A stretch of 64,000 nucleotides of DNA from Microbulbifer sp. TB1203. GTDB lineage: Bacteria; Pseudomonadota; Gammaproteobacteria; Pseudomonadales; Cellvibrionaceae. Position 1 is the stretch's first letter, and every line of letters begins with the position of its first letter. This document shows, piece after piece, positions 18,023-26,732 of the stretch. The stretch lies in assembly GCF_030997045.1 (NCBI RefSeq), contig NZ_CP116899.1, forward strand, positions 930,001 to 994,000, in the 5' to 3' direction. The translations under genes were made by a program, and so were the position numbers. A model generated the notes under the pieces. That model made no database searches. It saw nothing but the letters and a program-made list of their open reading frames with translations, and was not told the DNA's origin.

Positions 18023-18529
18023 GTGAGCAGCCCGCTATCCGCCCACAACCGCCGCGCCTACCTACTGGCGCTGGCCGCAGTGCTCTGCTGGTCCACCGCA
18101 GCCAGTGCCTTCATTATCTGATTCTGCTTTACGCCTACGATCTGTTGCCGGCCCAACAGGCGCAGCCGCTGAAACCTGCTGTTGGGATTTCTGTGCGGGC
18201 TGCCCTGGCTGGCCGCGGCCCTGGTGGTGGAGGGCGGCTGGCAGTGGCCGCCTCTGGCCGGATGGCTGGGGGCGGTCTACGTGGGCCTGTTCGAAATGGG
18301 TATCGCCTTCCTGTTTTGGCAGGGGGCAATGAAGGCCTGTGACAATACCGCGCGGATCAGCAACCTGATTTACCTTTCACCGCCCTTGTCCTTACTATTC
18401 ATTGCGATTTTGGTCGGCGAAAAGATTCATATGGCAACCATTGTCGGTCTATTTTTGATTATGCTCGGCGTGGCGATCCAACAAGGCATTATGCGCCGGT
18501 GGGTCAGCCAGTGCGTACACAAAGCGTAG
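18023..18529 (+). pseudogene. decayed EamA/DMT family permease
   Basis: Three in-order fragments of a drug/metabolite transporter remain. A first helix starts at GTG 18023 (RRAYLLALAAVLCWSTAASA) and hits a stop at 18119. A piece in another frame reads LILLYAYDLLPAQQAQPL, the well-known EamA segment. A C-terminal part from about 18182 reads GFLCGLPWLAAALV through NTARISNLIYLSPPLSLLFI and ends at 18529. An intact member has about 300 codons, and here about 170 remain across two frames. Internal deletions and frameshifts therefore inactivated it. The final 115-codon open frame is not a gene in its own right. Confidence 0.85.
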
Positions 18530-18684
18530 CTTTGATGCGCTGGTTGGCGACCCGCCGGGGATGGCGGGGCCGGAGCTGGATCGAACACATTGAGGTTGTG
18601 CCGGGGATGGCATGCACTGCACGAGAAACCTCTACACAAAGTAGTTGGCAACTCAGTAAGCAATAAAATAGAAGCAGGTACCGT

Positions 18685-19842
18685 ATGGATTTCGCACTGA
18701 CCGAAGAGCAACAGATGATCCAGGAGGCGGCGCGTCACTTCGCCGACAGCGAACTGAAGCCTGTCGCCGCGGAACTGGACAAGACCGCCGACCGCCAGTT
18801 GCTGCTGGACAGGCTCAAGCAGCTGGCCGAGCTGGGTTTTATGGGAATCAATATCGACCCGGAATTCGGCGGCACCGGTGCCGGCACCATCGCCTTCAGC
18901 CTGGCCATCACCGAACTGGCCCGCGGCTGCGCTTCCACCGCCCTCACCACCTCGGTCACCAATATGGTGGCGGAAGTGATCCAGGCGGTGGGCAGTGACG
19001 AGCAGAAAAGCAAATACCTGCCGAAAATCTGCAGCGGCGAATACGCCGCTGGCGCCTTCTGCCTCACCGAGCCCGGTTCCGGCTCCGACGCTGCCGCCAT
19101 GCGCAGCCGCGCAGTAAGGGACGGCGACGACTACGTGTTGAACGGCAGCAAGCTGTTTATCAGCAGCGCCGAGTTTGCCGGCGTCTTCGTGGTCTGGGCG
19201 GTGACCGACCCCGAAGCGCCGAAAGGCAAAGGCATCTCCTGCTTCCTGGTGGAGGCGGGCACACCGGGCCTGGTTATCGGCAAGGCGGAAGAAAAAATGG
19301 GCCAGAAGGCCTCGGTCACCAACGAAGTGTCCTTCGCGGACTGCCGCATACCCGCCGCCAGCCTGCTCGGCGAAGAGAACAAGGGCTTCCGCGTCGCCGC
19401 CGGTGAATTGGCCGGCGGACGCATCGGCATCGGCTCCCTGGCGCTGGGCATCGCCCTGGAGGCATTGGACTGCGCCCGCGCCTATCTCCAGGAGCGCGAG
19501 CAGTTCGGCAAGAAGCTGGCCCAGTTCCAGGGCCTGCAGTGGCAGCTGGCCGACAAATACACGGAAATGGAAGCCGCGCGCCTGCTGCTGATGCAGGCCG
19601 CCTGGCGGAAAGACGCTGGTATGCATTTCGGCCCCACTGCCTCCATGGCCAAACTCTATGCGAGTGAAAAGGCCAACGAAGCCTGCTACACCGCGTTGCA
19701 GATGCACGGCGGTGTGGGCTACACACGGGAGTTCCCGCTGGAACGCATGGCGCGGGATGTGCGCATTACCACCATCTACGAGGGCACCAGCGAAATCCAG
19801 CGGCTGATAATCGCCCGGCATCTTCTCGAGGGCGTGCGCTAA
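18685..19842 (+). CDS. acyl-CoA dehydrogenase
   Basis: 385 residues, the standard length. The N-terminal helical domain begins MDFALTEEQQMIQEAARHFA. The middle beta domain contains AFCLTEPGSGSDAAAM, which binds FAD and substrate. The C-terminal helical domain has YTREFPLERMARDVRI and TTIYEGTSEIQ, with the catalytic Glu in YEGTSEIQ as in short-chain and glutaryl-like members. It performs alpha,beta-dehydrogenation of an acyl-CoA and passes electrons to ETF. AGCAGGTACCGT precedes ATG 18685. It stands alone, so chain-length preference is not indicated. The nearby FadL-type porin and alkylsulfatase genes could feed fatty acids to it (inference). Confidence 0.92.
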   Translation: MDFALTEEQQMIQEAARHFADSELKPVAAELDKTADRQLLLDRLKQLAELGFMGINIDPEFGGTGAGTIAFSLAITELARGCASTALTTSVTNMVAEVIQAVGSDEQKSKYLPKICSGEYAAGAFCLTEPGSGSDAAAMRSRAVRDGDDYVLNGSKLFISSAEFAGVFVVWAVTDPEAPKGKGISCFLVEAGTPGLVIGKAEEKMGQKASVTNEVSFADCRIPAASLLGEENKGFRVAAGELAGGRIGIGSLALGIALEALDCARAYLQEREQFGKKLAQFQGLQWQLADKYTEMEAARLLLMQAAWRKDAGMHFGPTASMAKLYASEKANEACYTALQMHGGVGYTREFPLERMARDVRITTIYEGTSEIQRLIIARHLLEGVR

Positions 19843-20077
19843 TTCCTGCTGTACTGGCGGTGGGCCCCGGCCCGCCGGCCAAATCAACTTATTCCTTCGT
19901 CCTCCAGCCCCCGTTTTTAATCAGCTTTCGCATAGCTGTAGGTCAGGGGCATCTGGCGTTCCAGTCGCCACGGATTTCTCCCGTTAATGAGGTGAAAGGA
20001 ATGCAACAGCCTCTGTTTCCTATCTAGACTTCCTGTTCGAGCCTACTGCCTTAGAACAGTGCGAGCGGAGAACAGTA

Positions 20078-20478
20078 ATGCGGGGAATTCTGCTGTTGTT
20101 GCTCTACGTGCCATCCGCGGCATTTGCACAAAGTGGCTCGGATCTAGCCAAACAGCTGGCCAATCCCATTGCCGACCTGATCAGTCGCACCATTCTTCCA
20201 ATCATCCGCCAGGAGGATGTTTTTCTCCGGAGTTCGGAAGAAGCCGGCCCCGGCGATACCACGCAGAGCCTGTTCTTTTCCCCCGCCGTGCCGGTGAACG
20301 GGATCCCCCGGGGTATCCGGCCTTTCTGCTGCCCACTTCGAACAGGAGCTGGGCACTGAAAAGTGGGGTGTTGGCCCCATCGGTGTCGTCCTGAAACAGG
20401 CGGGGCCGCGCTACTACCTGGATAGGGGGTCGGGGCTTCCGTTTTAGCTTTGTGTTGCTGTTTCCCAAAGGGAGTTAA
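20078..20478 (+). pseudogene. decayed outer-membrane transporter-like gene (neuromedin U-like/phenol-pathway transporter family)
   Basis: A signal peptide (MRGILLLLLYVPSAAFAQ) leads into SDLAKQLANPIADLIS. It then jumps directly to RTILPIIRQEDVF, and the segment that normally lies between the two LIS motifs is missing. After QSLFFSPAVPVNG the frame is lost. The remaining pieces are FLLPTSNRSW, ELGTEKWGVGPIGVVLKQAG and a terminal GFRFSFVLLFPKGS before TAA at 20476, spread over all three frames. Intact relatives have roughly 270-300 residues. About half of the gene has been deleted. Confidence 0.8.
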
Positions 20479-20507
20479 CCGGCAGTTGCCGCCAGATGGA
20501 GTTGATC

Positions 20508-21800
20508 ATGAATCGCCGCAATTTTCTGTGTAGACAGCTTGTGCCGGTGTCTGCTGCCGGGGCGCTGCTGCTGACGTCGATCGCCAATGCCGGTGGGCTG
20601 ATGCTCTGGGAAATCGGCACGCCCACCCTGGGCACTGCCAGCGCTGGTTGGGCGGCGATGCCGGAGGATGCCTCCACTGCTTATACGAATCCGGCTGGTA
20701 CCGTGTGGCGGGACGATATCGAAATGCGTTTGGCGGGCCAGTTGATGTACGGGGATATTGGATTTTCCGATGGCGGCCTGACAAATGTGCCCGGCAATGA
20801 CGGCGGCAATCCCATCGAATGGTTTCCCGGTGGTGGTGCCTATGTGGCGGGCAGGTTGACAGAGAGCCTCGGTTGGGGTGTCGCTCTGGCGGGCAACTTC
20901 GGTCTCGGCCTGGATTACGACAACGACTGGGCTGGACGGCGGTTTGTACAGGATGTGGATCTGATCGGCATGAGTTTGATTCCGTCCCTGAGCTGGAAGA
21001 TCAACTCCTGCCTTTCCATCGGCGCGGGACTGAATGTAATGGGGATCTATTTCAAATACCGGTCGGCACCCCGCGCCGGACTGATACCCGGGGACGCCAA
21101 ATTCAAGTATCGGGATATCGATATCGGCTACGGAGGAAACCTGGGCGTTATCTATAAGCCCGTGCCCTCGACAACCTTTGGTTTGGCCTACACATCGGAG
21201 GTGGAGGCGGATTTCAGTGACCGGATCACCCTGGAAAATTTCGGTCCCCTGTTCGAACCGCTGGTGGAGCGTTTCGACGGAACCAGGGTCGGGATCGATC
21301 TCAATGTGCCCGCCACGGCGACCGCCAGCCTGCAGCAGGAACTGACACCGAACACCACCCTGTACGCCAACGTCGCCTGGCAGGACTGGAGCGAGTACGC
21401 CGGCGTCAGCCTGGAAATTGACAACCCGGATCAGGCCTCTATCAAAGTGGGTCGAGGTTACAAGGATACCGGCCACTTCGCCCTCGGCGTGCGCCACTTG
21501 GTTTCCCGGGGCTATTTGCGGAATTGGTCGCTGTCTACCGGGTTCGCCTACGACAGCTCCATGGCCTCGGAGGCTCATGTCACCGCAGATACACCCACCG
21601 GGAAGACCTGGCGTTTTGGGCTCGGTGCCGGCAGGGAGCTGTGCCCCGGCGTCCACCTGGATCTGGGCTACACCTTTGTCTGGTCTGGCGATATTGACAT
21701 CGACCAGCGCGGCCGTCCACCGTTCAACCCACGGCTGGAAGGCACTTACAAAGATACCGCGCTGCATTTTTTTGGGGGCTCGGTGCAGTTTGAACTCTGA
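20508..21800 (+). CDS. outer membrane protein, FadL/OmpP1 family
   Basis: 430 residues. After a signal sequence of about 28 residues comes the FadL signature GWAAMPEDASTAYTNPAG, the hatch and first-strand region. Alternating aromatic/glycine beta-strands continue to the C-terminal GGSVQFEL, with Leu in place of the usual terminal Phe. FadL proteins admit long-chain hydrophobic molecules through a lateral opening. The N-terminus MNRRNFLCRQL resembles a twin-arginine signal, which is odd for a beta-barrel. ATG 20508 has GGAG at the right distance, and ATG 20496 is an alternative adding four residues. The alkylsulfatase gene follows 46 bases downstream, so the pair probably handles alkyl chains together. 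Confidence 0.85.
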   Translation: MNRRNFLCRQLVPVSAAGALLLTSIANAGGLMLWEIGTPTLGTASAGWAAMPEDASTAYTNPAGTVWRDDIEMRLAGQLMYGDIGFSDGGLTNVPGNDGGNPIEWFPGGGAYVAGRLTESLGWGVALAGNFGLGLDYDNDWAGRRFVQDVDLIGMSLIPSLSWKINSCLSIGAGLNVMGIYFKYRSAPRAGLIPGDAKFKYRDIDIGYGGNLGVIYKPVPSTTFGLAYTSEVEADFSDRITLENFGPLFEPLVERFDGTRVGIDLNVPATATASLQQELTPNTTLYANVAWQDWSEYAGVSLEIDNPDQASIKVGRGYKDTGHFALGVRHLVSRGYLRNWSLSTGFAYDSSMASEAHVTADTPTGKTWRFGLGAGRELCPGVHLDLGYTFVWSGDIDIDQRGRPPFNPRLEGTYKDTALHFFGGSVQFEL

Positions 21801-21846
21801 GTCATATCTGGCATCGGGGCTAAGGAATATCACTGGAGGAAGGAAA

Positions 21847-23832
21847 ATGCCGATTCCCCAACGAATTATCAAACGGATGTGGCTGGCGCTTGCCGCTTTG
21901 CTCTCTGTGACAAGTTTTGCACAGGAGTCAAAGCCCGCGACAGAGGCCACGAGGAAAGAGAATGCGGCTGTTGAGCAGCAGCTGCCATTCGAGGAGCAGC
22001 AGGATTTCAAAGACGTCAAGCGCGGTTTTATTGCGCCGCTGCCCGATAAGGGTGTAATCAAGAACGACGAGGGGCTGCCAGTCTGGGATCTGAGCGCCTA
22101 CGCCTTCGCCCAAGGTAAGGATGCACCGGACAGCGTTAACCCGAGTCTGTGGCGTCAATTACAGCTGCTGTCTGAAGGCGGCCTGTATGAAGTGGTGCCG
22201 CGAATCTATCAGGTTCGCAGTGCCGATCTGTCCAATATCACTTTTATAGAAGGCGACACCGGCGTCGTTGTAATGGACCCGTTGATCTCCGCGGAGACTG
22301 CAAAAGCATCGCTGGACCTGTATCGCAAGCATCGCGGCAACAAACCGGTTGTCGGTGTCATCTACTCCCACAGTCACGTGGATCACTACGGTGGCGTGCG
22401 CGGTGTTGTGGATGAGAAGGATGTGAAGGCGGGAAAGGTGAAAATCATTGCACCCGAGGGATTTCTCGAGGAGGCGGTCAGTGAGAATGTCTTTGCAGGC
22501 AACACTATGTCGCGACGCGCCAGTTATATGTACGGTAATCTCCTGCCCAAGGGGCCTCAGGGGACACTGGGGACCGGTCTGGGGCTGGGAACCTCTCCGG
22601 GTACAGTGACTATTATCGAACCGACCGACACGGTCACCAAAAACGGCCAGCAGATCAAAGTCGATGGCCTGACGTTCGAATTCCTACTGGCGCCGGGTTC
22701 CGAAGCACCCTCTGAAATGCATTTCTATGTTCCGGAGCTGAAGGCGGTAACTGCGGCGGAGAACGCCACCCATACCTTACACAACCTCTATACCTTGCGC
22801 GGTGCCAAAGTACGCAACGCCCGTGCCTGGTCGGGCTACCTCAACGAGACTATCCAGCGCTGGGGCGACAAAGCGGAAGTTCTCTTCGCACCGCACCACT
22901 GGCCAACCTGGGGCAATGAGAATGTCGTCAACCACCTGAAGAAGCAGCGGGACCTGTACAAGTACCTGAACGACCAGACGCTGCGCCTGGCCAACCATGG
23001 CTACAATATGGTCGAGACGGCGGAGATGATGGAGCTGCCGCCGGACCTGGCTAACTATTGGGCCAACCGTGGCTACTATGGCAGTGTCAACCACGATACC
23101 AAGGCGGTGTGGAATTACTACCTGGGCTTTTTCGATGGCAATCCGGCGCGCCTGTATCCGCTGCCACCTGCGGAGGCCGGCGGGAAGTATGTCGAATATA
23201 TGGGCGGTGCGGACAATGTGCTCAAACAGGCCAGGAAGGACTTCGATGCTGGCAACTACCGCTGGGTGGTGCAAGTTTTGGACAACCTGGTTTCTGCACA
23301 GCCGAACAACATACAGGCGCGCAACCTGCTTTCCGATGCGCTGGAGCAGCTCGGTTACCAGCAGGAGAACGGCCCCTGGCGCAATTTTTTTCTCAGTGGT
23401 GCCAAGGAGTTGCGGGAAGGTGTCGAGAAACTTCCGGCTCCGACAACTGCGAGCCCGGACACCATCCGCAGCATGCCGATCGAAATGTTCTTTGATTTTC
23501 TGGGGATTCGTTTAAACGGCCCCAAGGCCTTTGGAAAGAATATTGCCGTCAATATCTCACTGCCGGACGTGGAGGAAAACTATTCGCTGGTGCTTGAAAA
23601 CGGCGTTCTCAATTATGGAACTCCGGTGGACAAGCCCCACAGCACTGTGACAATCAACCGCAGTGACCTGAATGATGTCATCATGGGATCGGCCACGATG
23701 AAAGACAAGATAAAGGACGGCTCGGCAAAGGTAACCGGCGACCAAGCCCAGTTTGAAACACTACTGTCGCTGCTGGATACCTTCGAGTTCTGGTGGAACC
23801 TGGTTACTCCAAACCCGCCCCCGAAAAACTGA
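21847..23832 (+). CDS. alkyl sulfatase, metallo-beta-lactamase type (SdsA1-like)
   Basis: 661 residues with a Sec signal peptide (about residues 1-25, ending SFAQ). The zinc-binding motif YSHSHVDHYGG has its ligands at about H175, H177, D179 and H180. GSEAPSEMHF, AENATHTLHN and FAPHHWPTWGN match the remaining metal and substrate positions of type III alkylsulfatases. A dimerisation domain and a C-terminal SCP2-like domain (TVTINRSDLNDVIMG) follow. The enzyme hydrolyses primary alkyl sulfates such as dodecyl sulfate to alcohol and sulfate in the periplasm. GGAGGAAGGAAA precedes ATG 21847. The adjacent FadL-type porin suggests paired uptake and hydrolysis (inference). Confidence 0.9.
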   Translation: MPIPQRIIKRMWLALAALLSVTSFAQESKPATEATRKENAAVEQQLPFEEQQDFKDVKRGFIAPLPDKGVIKNDEGLPVWDLSAYAFAQGKDAPDSVNPSLWRQLQLLSEGGLYEVVPRIYQVRSADLSNITFIEGDTGVVVMDPLISAETAKASLDLYRKHRGNKPVVGVIYSHSHVDHYGGVRGVVDEKDVKAGKVKIIAPEGFLEEAVSENVFAGNTMSRRASYMYGNLLPKGPQGTLGTGLGLGTSPGTVTIIEPTDTVTKNGQQIKVDGLTFEFLLAPGSEAPSEMHFYVPELKAVTAAENATHTLHNLYTLRGAKVRNARAWSGYLNETIQRWGDKAEVLFAPHHWPTWGNENVVNHLKKQRDLYKYLNDQTLRLANHGYNMVETAEMMELPPDLANYWANRGYYGSVNHDTKAVWNYYLGFFDGNPARLYPLPPAEAGGKYVEYMGGADNVLKQARKDFDAGNYRWVVQVLDNLVSAQPNNIQARNLLSDALEQLGYQQENGPWRNFFLSGAKELREGVEKLPAPTTASPDTIRSMPIEMFFDFLGIRLNGPKAFGKNIAVNISLPDVEENYSLVLENGVLNYGTPVDKPHSTVTINRSDLNDVIMGSATMKDKIKDGSAKVTGDQAQFETLLSLLDTFEFWWNLVTPNPPPKN

Positions 23833-23841
23833 CAGGAAAAT

Positions 23842-24291
23842 ATGATGAGTGGACCGACCCCGACAGTTGTCACGATAGAAGAAAGTGATGGCGGTAAGTT
23901 TATTCAAGAGATGCACTCAGGGCCGCACCAGTTGGTTGCGGATGAACCTGAGGACTCGGGCGGTGACAATAAGGGCCCCGGTCCCTATGAATACATCCTG
24001 ATGGGACTGGGCGCCTGCACCAGCATGACCATCCGCATGTATGCGGACCGCAAGGAAATACCATTGGAACGGGTGCGTGTGATCCTCTCACATCGTAAAG
24101 TGCACGCGAAGGACTGCGAAGACTGCGAGAACAAAGAGGGCAAGATCGACGAGATAGTGCGCGAGATCACCCTCGAGGGCCGGCTGACCGGAGAGCAACG
24201 GCAGAAATTGCTGGACATCGCCAACCGCTGCCCGGTGCATCAGACACTAACCTCTGAGATCAAAGTGCGGAGCCGGCTGGCCTCGGCGTAA
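23842..24291 (+). CDS. OsmC family protein
   Basis: 149 residues with the two redox cysteines of the OsmC/Ohr fold, Cys59 in LGACTSMTIRMYADRK and Cys130 in NRCPVHQTL. An additional DCEDCE pair at about 92 and 95 is not part of the catalytic set. GPYEYILMGLGACTSMT places it in the YhfA-like OsmC branch, not Ohr. The role is probably peroxide or thiol stress handling in the cytoplasm. It begins nine bases after the alkylsulfatase stop, so the two may be co-transcribed. Confidence 0.88.
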   Translation: MMSGPTPTVVTIEESDGGKFIQEMHSGPHQLVADEPEDSGGDNKGPGPYEYILMGLGACTSMTIRMYADRKEIPLERVRVILSHRKVHAKDCEDCENKEGKIDEIVREITLEGRLTGEQRQKLLDIANRCPVHQTLTSEIKVRSRLASA

Positions 24292-24539
24292 ACCACTACG
24301 TCTTGCGTCAGAGAGTGATCAAGAGGTCCGAGCAACTGAAATTCAGGCTCGCGGTTGACCCGGGCGAGGGTCTGCAGGATCAGAAGGCCCGTTGCACTGT
24401 CCAGCACGCCGGTGGATTCGCCGTCGATTCAACTTGCGACAGATCACTGATTCCAGCGCACTGTGGGCTAATCTTCTTGATATGGCTGTGCTCCAGCACT
24501 TGTCCATTTTGTCAGAAATCAACCCAGCGAGGTAGGACC

Positions 24540-24752
24540 ATGCCCTACAGATCCGTCAACGAACTGCCGAAAAATGTCAAGAATCCTCTGCCAAAGCACG
24601 CCCAGGAAATCTACAAGGAGGCGTTTAATAGTGCGGAGCAGCAACACAAGGATAAATCCGACACCGAAGAGCGCGCAGCCAAGATTGCCTGGAATGCGGT
24701 CAAGGAAAAATATGAGAAGGGTGACGACGACAAATGGCATAAAAAGCACTGA
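24540..24752 (+). CDS. ChaB family protein
   Basis: 70 residues starting MPYRSVNELPKNVKNPLPKH and containing AQEIYKEAFNSAEQQ and a basic C-terminus, which together are diagnostic of ChaB. The family was named as a cation transport regulator in E. coli, but its biochemical role is unsettled. AGCGAGGTAGGACC precedes the ATG. The open frame runs further upstream, but no family similarity exists there. Confidence 0.85.
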   Translation: MPYRSVNELPKNVKNPLPKHAQEIYKEAFNSAEQQHKDKSDTEERAAKIAWNAVKEKYEKGDDDKWHKKH

Positions 24753-24783
24753 ATGATATCCCGACCGGCGCGAGGGGAAAGCT

Positions 24784-25236
24784 ATGAGCGAAGGCGGAGA
24801 GAGAGCCAGAGCTGTGGGCATCAATCATGTCGCCCTCGATGTCCGGGACCTGGATGAGGCCATCGATTTTCTCGATGGCCTGTTTCAATTCAAGTTGCGC
24901 TCCAGGAATAAAGGCATGGCCTTTATCGAACTGGGTGACCAGTTTATCGCGCTTTTTGAAAACCGGGATACCGGAAAGGACGAGCATCGGCACTTCGGTC
25001 TGGTGGTGGATGACAAAAGCAAAGTCAAGGCGCGCCTGGATGCGTTGAACATTCCTATTCTCGGGGATCGGTTTCTGGACTTTCGGGATCCTTCGGGCAA
25101 TCGCTGGCAAATTGTGGAGTATTCACAGATCGAATTCATCAAAGCTCCACAGGTGCTGGAATTCATCGGTGCCAGCGGGCTGGAGAAGGCTGACGATGCC
25201 ACGGAGGATTTGCGCAAAAAGGGCATCGAAATATAG
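24784..25236 (+). CDS. VOC (glyoxalase/dioxygenase fold) family protein
   Basis: 150 residues with a single VOC domain: VGINHVALDVRDLDEAIDFL with His15 as a metal-ligand candidate, EHRHFGLVVDD with a second His, and FRDPSGNRWQIVEY with the C-terminal acidic ligand. A C-terminal tail (EKADDATEDLRKKGI) follows. The substrate cannot be inferred. It lies 31 bases after chaB, possibly in the same transcript. GCGAGGGGAAAGCT precedes the ATG. Confidence 0.8.
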   Translation: MSEGGERARAVGINHVALDVRDLDEAIDFLDGLFQFKLRSRNKGMAFIELGDQFIALFENRDTGKDEHRHFGLVVDDKSKVKARLDALNIPILGDRFLDFRDPSGNRWQIVEYSQIEFIKAPQVLEFIGASGLEKADDATEDLRKKGIEI

Positions 25237-25293
25237 CCCCGACGGTTGGCAAGAGGAGGCGCCCGAAATATCCAGGCTTCCCGGTATTTGCTC

Positions 25294-26580
25294 TCAGCCA
25301 TCAGGCCACAGGGCTATCACCAGTATCCCTGCCACAAAAGGCACCGTGAACAACAGCGCCACGCGCCGGAACAGCGCCCGTCCGCCCAGGGCAGCGGCGG
25401 CTCCCGCCTTGAATACCAGGTTGGCCAGGGTGGCGATCACCATAGCCCGCCAGGCGGTGGATGTTTCGAGCAGGCCGTCGCCGGCGAGATTGGCGGTGGA
25501 CAGGGTGATCGCGTCCACATCGGTAAAACCTGAAATCAGCGCCACCACATAGATGCCGCGGCTGCCGAAGTAGTCCTTGGCCGCGGCCACGGCCAGGGTG
25601 ACCAGGGCGTAGAGGGCGCCGAAAACCAGTGCCGCGGAGAGTTCCGCAGGGTTGCTTTGGGTCGGCATCTCGCTCGTGTGATGCTCGGCAAAGCGATAGC
25701 CAAAGGCACAGGTCACCACACTGATCAGCAGCAGTGTGGCCAGCGGTGGCAGCAGCGCAGCAGATACGCGCGGGGCCACCACGGTGATTTCCACAAACAT
25801 ACGGATAAACATACTGGTGGAGGCGATCAGGATTACCAGTGCCGCGAGTCCCGCCATGCCTTTTTCCAGTTTTGCCCGGCGCGCGTAGCTCACTGTGGTG
25901 GCGGTGGAAGAGATAAGCCCGCCGATCAGGCCGCTTAGCAGAGTACCGGCGCGGGCGCCCACCAGTTTGTAGGCACCGTAACCGCCGAGCCCGATGCCCA
26001 CGATCAGTACCACCAACAGCCAGATCTTGAAAGGGTTGAGCACATCGTAGGGGCCGAAGGTACGGTTCGGCAGAACCGGCAGGATGATCATCGAAATCAG
26101 CGCGAACTGCATGATTGCGCGCAGATCCTGTTCCGGCAGGCGCTCGGCGAAAGCGTGCATACTGGGCTTCAGGTGCAGCAACACGGCAATGGTGCCACCG
26201 ACCACCACTGCCACCGTGAGTTCTCCCAGCACCAGGAAAGCGCCCAGCAAATACATCAGCAGGGCGGACACCTCGGTGGTAATACCGGTACCTTCCTCCT
26301 CGCCGCGCAGCCGCTCGAGGTTGCCGAGCAGTATCAGTATCGTCATGCACAGCAGCCCGGTCGGTACCAGCCACGGAATATCCTGAATATCGCTGAGCCT
26401 GGCGGCCAGGGCACCGAACAGGGCGATCAGCGGAAAGGTGCGGATTCCCCCCAGGCGGTCTGCGGTGCGCTCCCGCTGCAGTCCGATCAGCAGCCCGAGG
26501 CCCAGGGCGATGCCGAAGGCGACCAGGCTTTCAGAATCGACAAACGCCTTCAGCGGGGCGGGGATGTCGTCCTTGGGCAT
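25294..26580 (-). CDS. MgtC/SapB and DUF4010 family membrane protein
   Basis: 428 residues with about a dozen predicted membrane helices. The N-terminal MgtC-like part has ALGLGLLIGLQRERTADRLG and GGIRTFPLIALFGAL, the conserved MgtC loop. The DUF4010 part includes LIGGLISSTATTVSYARRAK and the C-terminal ALISGFTDVDAITLSTANLA. The transported ion, if any, is unknown. MgtC relatives are linked to Mg2+ homeostasis. The start MPKDDIPAPLKAFVDSES gives the family length. Confidence 0.85.
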   Translation of the reverse strand: MPKDDIPAPLKAFVDSESLVAFGIALGLGLLIGLQRERTADRLGGIRTFPLIALFGALAARLSDIQDIPWLVPTGLLCMTILILLGNLERLRGEEEGTGITTEVSALLMYLLGAFLVLGELTVAVVVGGTIAVLLHLKPSMHAFAERLPEQDLRAIMQFALISMIILPVLPNRTFGPYDVLNPFKIWLLVVLIVGIGLGGYGAYKLVGARAGTLLSGLIGGLISSTATTVSYARRAKLEKGMAGLAALVILIASTSMFIRMFVEITVVAPRVSAALLPPLATLLLISVVTCAFGYRFAEHHTSEMPTQSNPAELSAALVFGALYALVTLAVAAAKDYFGSRGIYVVALISGFTDVDAITLSTANLAGDGLLETSTAWRAMVIATLANLVFKAGAAAALGGRALFRRVALLFTVPFVAGILVIALWPDG

Positions 26581-26732
26581 TTCTGCATCATACTCCTGAG
26601 CTGTTCGCCGCTTCCTTGGACACTCCGGGGACGATGTGCTTCCGGTAGCGGATTGCCTCTACATAATAGGTCAACCCGGTTTCTCCCGGCCCTGACATTT
26701 ACTTCGTCACTCAGCCGCACGGCTCGCAGTTT

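Noticed and set aside
18182..18529. Independent 115-residue membrane protein
   Set aside because: It is the C-terminal third of an EamA permease whose upstream fragments remain in other frames, so it is treated as part of a pseudogene.
24303..24539. Possible coding extension or gene remnant upstream of chaB
   Set aside because: The frame upstream of the ChaB start reads KFRLAVDPGEGLQDQKARC and loosely recalls HesB/IscA-type proteins, but the resemblance is too weak and the frame lacks a start signal.
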